Source: Bacteroidota bacterium
Lineage (GTDB): Bacteria > Bacteroidota > Bacteroidia > Chitinophagales > Chitinophagaceae
DNA length: 11,528 bases
Direction of reading: 5' to 3'
Assembly (NCBI GenBank): GCA_026391115.1
Contig: JAPLER010000022.1
Location: 4,550 to 16,077 of the forward strand
Notes under the pieces: model-generated
What the model was told of the DNA's origin: nothing
What the model saw: the letters and a program-made list of their open reading frames with translations, nothing else
The model's database searches: none
Made by a program: the position numbers and the translations under genes
Shown here: one piece after another, positions 8,276-11,528 of the stretch
Layout: every line of letters begins with the position of its first letter
Numbering within the stretch: position 1 is the first letter of the stretch

Positions 8276-8665
8276 ATGGAAAAACAAAAAAATGCCGTTG
8301 GTCGTAGAAAAGAAGCCGTTACCCGTGTTTTCTTAAGCAAGGGAGAAGGAAAAATTACGATAAACGATAAAGATTACAAACAATATTTCCCATTATTTTA
8401 TCTACAAAATCAAGTTGAAGCACCTTTAAAAACTGCTGAATCTTTAGATAAATTTGATATTGTAATAAACGCACAAGGTGGTGGTTTAAAAGGACAAGCA
8501 GAAGCAGCTAAATTGGCTATTGCTCGTGTACTTTTAGAAGTAAACCCAGAGTTACGTCCTGCTTTAAAAGCTGCAGGTTATTTAACCCGTGACCCTAGAG
8601 GTGTTGAGCGTAAGAAATTTGGTCATAAAAAAGCGAGAAGAAGCTACCAGTTCTCAAAACGTTAA
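8276..8665 (+). CDS. rpsI: 30S ribosomal protein S9 (uS9)
   Basis: S9 sits in the head of the 30S subunit, and its C-terminal tail reaches the P-site tRNA. The 129-residue product begins MEKQKNAVGRRKEAVTRV, the conserved S9 opening. It contains the glycine-rich GGGLKGQAEAAKLAIARVLL segment and ends in the basic tail RDPRGVERKKFGHKKARR...QFSKR, whose terminal SKR is the universal tRNA-contacting end. ATG at 8276 is preferred over the in-frame TTG at 8273 because it gives the normal N-terminus. It is paired with rplM, as in most bacteria, and is separated from rpsB by 108 bases that carry a large inverted repeat. Confidence 0.98.
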   Translation: MEKQKNAVGRRKEAVTRVFLSKGEGKITINDKDYKQYFPLFYLQNQVEAPLKTAESLDKFDIVINAQGGGLKGQAEAAKLAIARVLLEVNPELRPALKAAGYLTRDPRGVERKKFGHKKARRSYQFSKR

Positions 8666-8671
8666 TATATC

Positions 8672-8737
8672 GTTTGTTGTTTATTGTTTATCGTTATTTC
8701 AAATATTGACTATAACCATAAACAATAAACTACAGAC
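8672..8737. repeat. Large imperfect inverted repeat in the rpsI-rpsB spacer
   Basis: The arms 8672-8697 and 8712-8737 pair over 26 positions. Thirteen bases at 8679-8691 match 8718-8730 exactly, and GTTAT (8693-8697) matches ATAAC (8712-8716). The exceptions are a C-C mismatch (8692/8717), a T-T mismatch (8678/8731) and one G-T pair. The loop is 14 bases. No T-run follows, so it does not look like a terminator. It may be a dispersed palindromic element, an RNA-processing site, or a binding site for S2. Confidence 0.8.
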
Positions 8738-8773
8738 AAAAAATAAATTATTAAAATTATTTAAACTATTTAA

Positions 8774-9685
8774 ATGGAAAATAATACTTCACTGCAACAA
8801 CAACTTCTAGAGGCTGGCGTTCATTTTGGTCACCTTAAGAAAAAGTGGAACCCTAAAATGTTGCCTTACATTTTTGCAGAAAAAAAAGGTATTCACATTA
8901 TAGACCTTAACAAAACTGTTGATGGTTTACAAGAGTGTGCTGCTGCAATGAAACAAATTGCAAAAAGTGGTAAAAAAATAATGTTTGTTGCTACTAAAAA
9001 ACAAGCTAAAGAAATAGTAAGCGAGTGTGCAATACGTGTAAATATGCCTTATGCAACTGAGCGTTGGTTAGGTGGTATGCTTACCAATTTTAACACTGTT
9101 CGTAAAAGTGTTAAAAAAATGCAAAGCATTGATAAAATGCTTACAGATGGTAGTGCTGACAGCTTAACTAAAAAAGAGCGTTTGACTTTAACTAGAGACA
9201 AAGACAAAATGGAAAAAGTATTAGGTGGTATTGCCAATATGGGTCGTATTCCTAATGCAATTTTTATGGTAGATATTGGACACGAGCATATTGCTTTGGC
9301 TGAAGCTAAACGTCTTGGTATCACAACTTTTGGAATGGTAGATACAAACTGCGATCCTAATAAAGTTGACTTTGCAATTCCTGCAAATGATGATGCTACA
9401 AAATCTATTGCTATTATTGTTAATTATTTAGTTGCTGCAATTGCCGAAGGTTTATCTGAGCGTCAGGCAAATAAAGATGAAGATGGCGATGCAGATGATG
9501 CTAATAACGAAAATGAAGCAAGAGCTAAAAGATTGGAGCAAGAAGCACAATCAGAAGGTGGACGTGGTGGACGTGGCAGAGGTAGAGGAAACGACGCTCC
9601 TGCTGGTGGTCAACAAGGTGCTGGTGCTACAAAACGTAGAGTACCTAGTACTTACAAAAGACCAGGTGCTCCAGGTGGAAGATAA
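8774..9685 (+). CDS. rpsB: 30S ribosomal protein S2 (uS2) with acidic and RG-rich C-terminal tail
   Basis: S2 is a late-assembling 30S protein that helps recruit S1, which matters in a lineage that starts translation without Shine-Dalgarno pairing. Residues 1-230 are a normal S2 core: LLEAGVHFGHLKKKWNPKM (11-29), GIHIIDLNKT (39-48), RWLGGMLTNF (97-106), DIGHEHIALAEAKRLGI (167-183) and FAIPANDDA (200-208). After residue about 232 the protein continues for some 70 residues that the roughly 240-residue E. coli-type S2 lacks. First comes an acidic stretch (KDEDGDADDANNENE, 234-248), then a short helix-like segment, then an RG-rich box GGRGGRGRGRG (262-272), and a basic Gly/Pro-rich end (KRRVPSTYKRPGAPGGR). 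The frame is unbroken, so the tail is not obviously a frameshift product. It is followed by tsf, the standard arrangement. Confidence 0.97.
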   Translation: MENNTSLQQQLLEAGVHFGHLKKKWNPKMLPYIFAEKKGIHIIDLNKTVDGLQECAAAMKQIAKSGKKIMFVATKKQAKEIVSECAIRVNMPYATERWLGGMLTNFNTVRKSVKKMQSIDKMLTDGSADSLTKKERLTLTRDKDKMEKVLGGIANMGRIPNAIFMVDIGHEHIALAEAKRLGITTFGMVDTNCDPNKVDFAIPANDDATKSIAIIVNYLVAAIAEGLSERQANKDEDGDADDANNENEARAKRLEQEAQSEGGRGGRGRGRGNDAPAGGQQGAGATKRRVPSTYKRPGAPGGR

Positions 9686-9688
9686 AAC

Positions 9689-9763
9689 AATGTTGAATTT
9701 TGAATGTCTTTTTAAGATTATCATTCAATGTAATCACTCAACATTTAAAATTTAAATTTTAAA
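9689..9763. repeat. Interrupted inverted repeat and 20-base palindrome in the rpsB-tsf spacer
   Basis: AATGTTGA (9689-9696) pairs with TCAACATT (9738-9745), and inside it TTGAATG (9700-9706) pairs with CATTCAA (9722-9728), giving a two-step hairpin with an asymmetric internal loop. Overlapping its right end, 9744-9763 is a perfect 20-base palindrome made only of A and T. Nearly the whole 87-base spacer is therefore self-complementary. There is no GC-rich terminator stem; a role in mRNA processing or origin from a palindromic repeat element is possible. Confidence 0.65.
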
Positions 9764-9772
9764 ATTATTATA

Positions 9773-10615
9773 ATGAGTACAACAGTTGCTATTTCAGCAC
9801 AAGATATAAATAAACTTCGTCAAGCCACAGGTGCTGGTATGATGGATTGCAGAAAAGCTTTAACTGAAACCAATGGCGATTTTGAAGCTGCTATTGATTG
9901 GTTAAGAAAACAAGGTCAAATTAAAGCTGCTAAACGTAGCGATAGAGAGGCAAAAGAAGGTGTAGTAGTTGCACAAACTAATGCTGCCAACAATGTTGGT
10001 TATGTAGTATGTATAAGTTGCGAAACTGATTTCGTTTCTAAAAATGCAGACTTTGTTGCATTTGTTCAAAGTATTGCTGATGCTTCGGTTGCAAATGATT
10101 GCAAAACTGCAGAAGAATTAAATGAAGTTAAAATTGGTGGTGCAACAGTTGCCGATTTAATCAACGATAAATTGGCTTCTATTGGCGAAAAAATTGGTAT
10201 TGCAAAATACGAAAGAGTAGAAGCTCCTTATATCGCTTCATATATTCATGGTGCTTACAGAATGGGTGTTTTAGTGGCAATGAGTAGCGAAGCTGCTGAA
10301 GCAGGTAAAGATGTAGCTATGCAAATTGCAGCAATGAATCCATTGGGTGTAGATGCTGATAGTATTGCTCCTGAAACTATTGAAAGAGAAAGAACAATTG
10401 TAGTAGATACAATGAAAGCTGACCCTAAAATGGAAGGTAAAACTGATGAAATGATTGCTAAAATTGCCGAAGGCAAATTGAATGCATTCTTCAAAGAAAA
10501 TACTTTAATGGCTCAACCATTTGTAAAAGATGGTGGTAAAAGTGTTGCAGAATATTTAAAATCTGTTGACAGTAACTTAAAAGTAATTTCTTTTAAAAGA
10601 GTTGCTTTAGGATAA
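9773..10615 (+). CDS. tsf: Translation elongation factor Ts (EF-Ts)
   Basis: EF-Ts exchanges GDP for GTP on EF-Tu so that it can load aminoacyl-tRNA again. The 280-residue product has the N-terminal UBA-like domain (8-50), with the signature INKLRQATGAGMMDCRKAL at 12-30 and GDFEAAIDWLRKQG (35-48). It also carries the EF-Tu-contacting ETDFVSKN motif at 84-91, the core IASYIHGAYRMGVLV (154-168), and the DVAMQIAAMNP segment (180-190). The length is typical for the family and nothing is missing. The start at 9773 is an ATG in an A/T-rich context with no Shine-Dalgarno sequence. It is the last gene of the translation unit and is closed by a strong terminator 21 bases after its stop codon. Confidence 0.98.
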   Translation: MSTTVAISAQDINKLRQATGAGMMDCRKALTETNGDFEAAIDWLRKQGQIKAAKRSDREAKEGVVVAQTNAANNVGYVVCISCETDFVSKNADFVAFVQSIADASVANDCKTAEELNEVKIGGATVADLINDKLASIGEKIGIAKYERVEAPYIASYIHGAYRMGVLVAMSSEAAEAGKDVAMQIAAMNPLGVDADSIAPETIERERTIVVDTMKADPKMEGKTDEMIAKIAEGKLNAFFKENTLMAQPFVKDGGKSVAEYLKSVDSNLKVISFKRVALG

Positions 10616-10636
10616 AATAGCATTATCTGAAATTAT

Positions 10637-10669
10637 AAAAAAGCCCCATCAATTTTGATGGGGCTTTTT
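10637..10669 (+). terminator. Rho-independent terminator of the rplM-rpsI-rpsB-tsf operon
   Basis: The stem GCCCCATC (10643-10650) with GATGGGGC (10657-10664), extendable by two A-T pairs, has a 6-base loop and is followed by five T (10665-10669). Six A before the stem pair with the T-run. It lies directly after tsf and marks the end of the translation operon. Confidence 0.93.
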
Positions 10670-10698
10670 GCATACTATCACTAGCCAATACACCATCG

Positions 10699-10726
10699 TT
10701 TGTAGATATGTATAGCCCTATTTTTG
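10699..10726 (+). promoter_or_regulatory. Candidate promoter upstream of the G7/C7 hairpin
   Basis: TTTG (10699-10702) and TATTTTTG (10719-10726) match the -33 and -7 elements of Bacteroidota primary promoters. The 16-base spacing is at or slightly below the usual range. A start near 10732 would produce an RNA of about 50 bases ending in the T-run at 10777-10783. This rests on motif matching only. Confidence 0.38.
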
Positions 10727-10754
10727 GGTGGTTTCAATACATAAGTCATCATCA

Positions 10755-10783
10755 GGGGGGGTGAAAGTACCCCCCCTTTTTTT
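10755..10783 (+). terminator. G7/C7 hairpin with T7 tail: terminator or attenuator
   Basis: Seven G (10755-10761) face seven C (10770-10776), with T10762-A10769 extending the stem and a GAAAGT loop. Seven T follow at once (10777-10783). It has the form of a strong intrinsic terminator but stands 86 bases beyond the tsf terminator and 61 bases before the next start codon, with no gene ending at it. It may be a second operon terminator, the end of a small RNA, or an attenuator for the gene downstream. Confidence 0.7.
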
Positions 10784-10797
10784 ATAATAATCTCTCT

Positions 10798-10805
10798 TAC
10801 ATTTG
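10798..10805 (+). promoter_or_regulatory. Candidate -7 element for the right-edge gene
   Basis: TACATTTG fits TAnnTTTG exactly and lies 39 bases before the ATG at 10845, between the G7/C7 hairpin and the gene. The -33 region falls in the T-run of the hairpin and has no proper TTTG. If real, it would let the gene be transcribed independently of the hairpin, from about 10812. Confidence 0.42.
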
Positions 10806-10844
10806 CTATATCAATTTATTTAATCATTTAAAAAAAAAGTACAA

Positions 10845-11528
10845 ATGAGAACACACAAACTATTTGCCCCGGCAAACAATGATGGTGTTGCTGCAAATGA
10901 CACACCATCACCAAAAAAAGTAAACAAAAAATCTAAACTGCCTACCAAAGACAACGACTTTGGCAACCTGTGCACCAAGGTAAACGACAAGTGGAAAACC
11001 CTGCCCACACTTACCTTGCTATACATTACACAGGCACAGTTTGAAACCAAAGCAGCCTTGTTTAACACCACACTGGCAGCAAGGCAAAAAGCAGGTGGCG
11101 ACCGCAGCCCACTAACCACGCAATTAAAAAATACCGATGCTACTATAGACAAAGCCATAAGCGGTATAAAAGGTTATTTAAAAGAAAAATATGAGGGCGA
11201 TGCCGAAGGTTATTATGCACTTTTTGGTATTCAAAAAATAGGGAAGAATTATGAATTGCCAACAGACAGAGAAAAACGCAAGGATATGCTGGATATGATT
11301 ATTGCAGCTACTGCAAGCGAGGGCTTTGGCAGCAAAAAATATGGTACTGCTTTTTGGACACAAATGAAAACCGACTACACCGCACAATGGAAAAAAGCCA
11401 ACACTACCGATGGCAGTGTAAGCACAGGTGTAGGCAATAAAAACCAATTGAGAGAGGAATTGACCGAAGTGTTGGATTCTATTATAAATCTTGTAAAAGC
11501 CAACTATCCCAAAACCTGGGAAGGCGAG
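10845..11528 (+). CDS. Uncharacterised protein, truncated by the right edge of the window
   Basis: An open frame of 228 codons runs from ATG at 10845 to the last base with no stop, so the C-terminus is missing. I do not recognise a named family. Residues 1-36 are polar and basic (SPKKVNKKSK at about 22-31), without a signal peptide or membrane segment, so the protein is probably cytosolic. From about residue 38 it looks mostly helical and soluble, with aromatic motifs: KWKTLPTLTLLYITQAQFE (49-67), GYYALFGIQKIGKNYELP (122-139), and KYGTAFWTQMK near 164-174. The visible end is NLVKANYPKTWEGE. From memory, unchecked, similar uncharacterised proteins occur in other Bacteroidota. Codon use is unlike its neighbours: 13 of 26 threonines are ACC here, against 1 of 14 in tsf, and CTG leucines are frequent. 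That pattern suggests transfer or a different expression class. The start is supported by the A-run upstream and a -7-like element. Two antisense frames over it look like shadows. Confidence 0.8.
   Translation, partial: MRTHKLFAPANNDGVAANDTPSPKKVNKKSKLPTKDNDFGNLCTKVNDKWKTLPTLTLLYITQAQFETKAALFNTTLAARQKAGGDRSPLTTQLKNTDATIDKAISGIKGYLKEKYEGDAEGYYALFGIQKIGKNYELPTDREKRKDMLDMIIAATASEGFGSKKYGTAFWTQMKTDYTAQWKKANTTDGSVSTGVGNKNQLREELTEVLDSIINLVKANYPKTWEGE

Noticed and set aside
8589..8810. A 73-codon frame bridging rpsI and rpsB.
   Set aside because: It overlaps the conserved S9 C-terminus and the inverted repeat and yields a low-complexity K/L/N product.
9432..9755. A 107-codon frame overlapping the end of rpsB.
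   Set aside because: It is the shifted frame of the repetitive S2 tail, has no conserved features, and runs into the palindromic spacer.
10820..11158. A 112-codon frame on the minus strand opposite the right-edge gene.
   Set aside because: Its Cys/Ser/Phe-rich composition is typical of an antisense shadow, and the plus-strand frame over the same stretch is longer and has promoter-like context.

Overview
The window reads as a chromosomal segment of a low-GC member of the Bacteroidota, probably Chitinophagaceae or a near relative. Four observations support this. A large secreted protein ends in a type IX secretion (T9SS) sorting domain. The ribosomal gene order is rplM-rpsI-rpsB-tsf. Translation starts lack Shine-Dalgarno sequences and sit behind A/T-rich stretches. 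Several spacers carry TAnnTTTG, the -7 element of the Bacteroidota primary sigma factor. The family-level placement rests on remembered similarity of the L13 N-terminus and was not computed.

Layout, all genes on the + strand. (1) 37-2859: an exported, full-length single-chain M16 zinc peptidase, closed by a strong terminator. (2) 2958-4022: a cytosolic radical SAM enzyme with a C-terminal SPASM/twitch-like iron-sulfur region, starting at GTG. (3) 4111-6381: a multidomain T9SS cargo protein, closed by an unusually long perfect inverted-repeat terminator. (4) 6493-7524: ruvB, the Holliday-junction branch-migration motor. (5) 7795-10615: a translation operon (L13, S9, S2, EF-Ts) preceded by a 270-base spacer with a good -7 element and a foldable leader, and closed by a terminator at 10637-10669. 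Two of its three internal spacers carry sizeable inverted repeats. (6) 10671-11528: a visibly different region. It holds promoter-like motifs on both sides of a G7/C7 hairpin with a T-run, then an uncharacterised gene of at least 228 codons that runs off the right edge.

The translation genes work together: L13 and S9 are usually co-transcribed, S2 and EF-Ts likewise, and the joined four-gene unit gives one point of control. The first three genes share no obvious pathway. An M16 peptidase beside a radical SAM/SPASM enzyme recalls peptide-modification pathways such as PQQ, but no precursor peptide is visible.

The least explained parts are the right-edge gene with its G7/C7 hairpin and flanking promoter motifs, the RG-rich tail on ribosomal protein S2, the candidate L13 leader, and the palindromic spacers inside the ribosomal operon. 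I saw no CRISPR array, tRNA, rRNA, transposase or complete mobile element.
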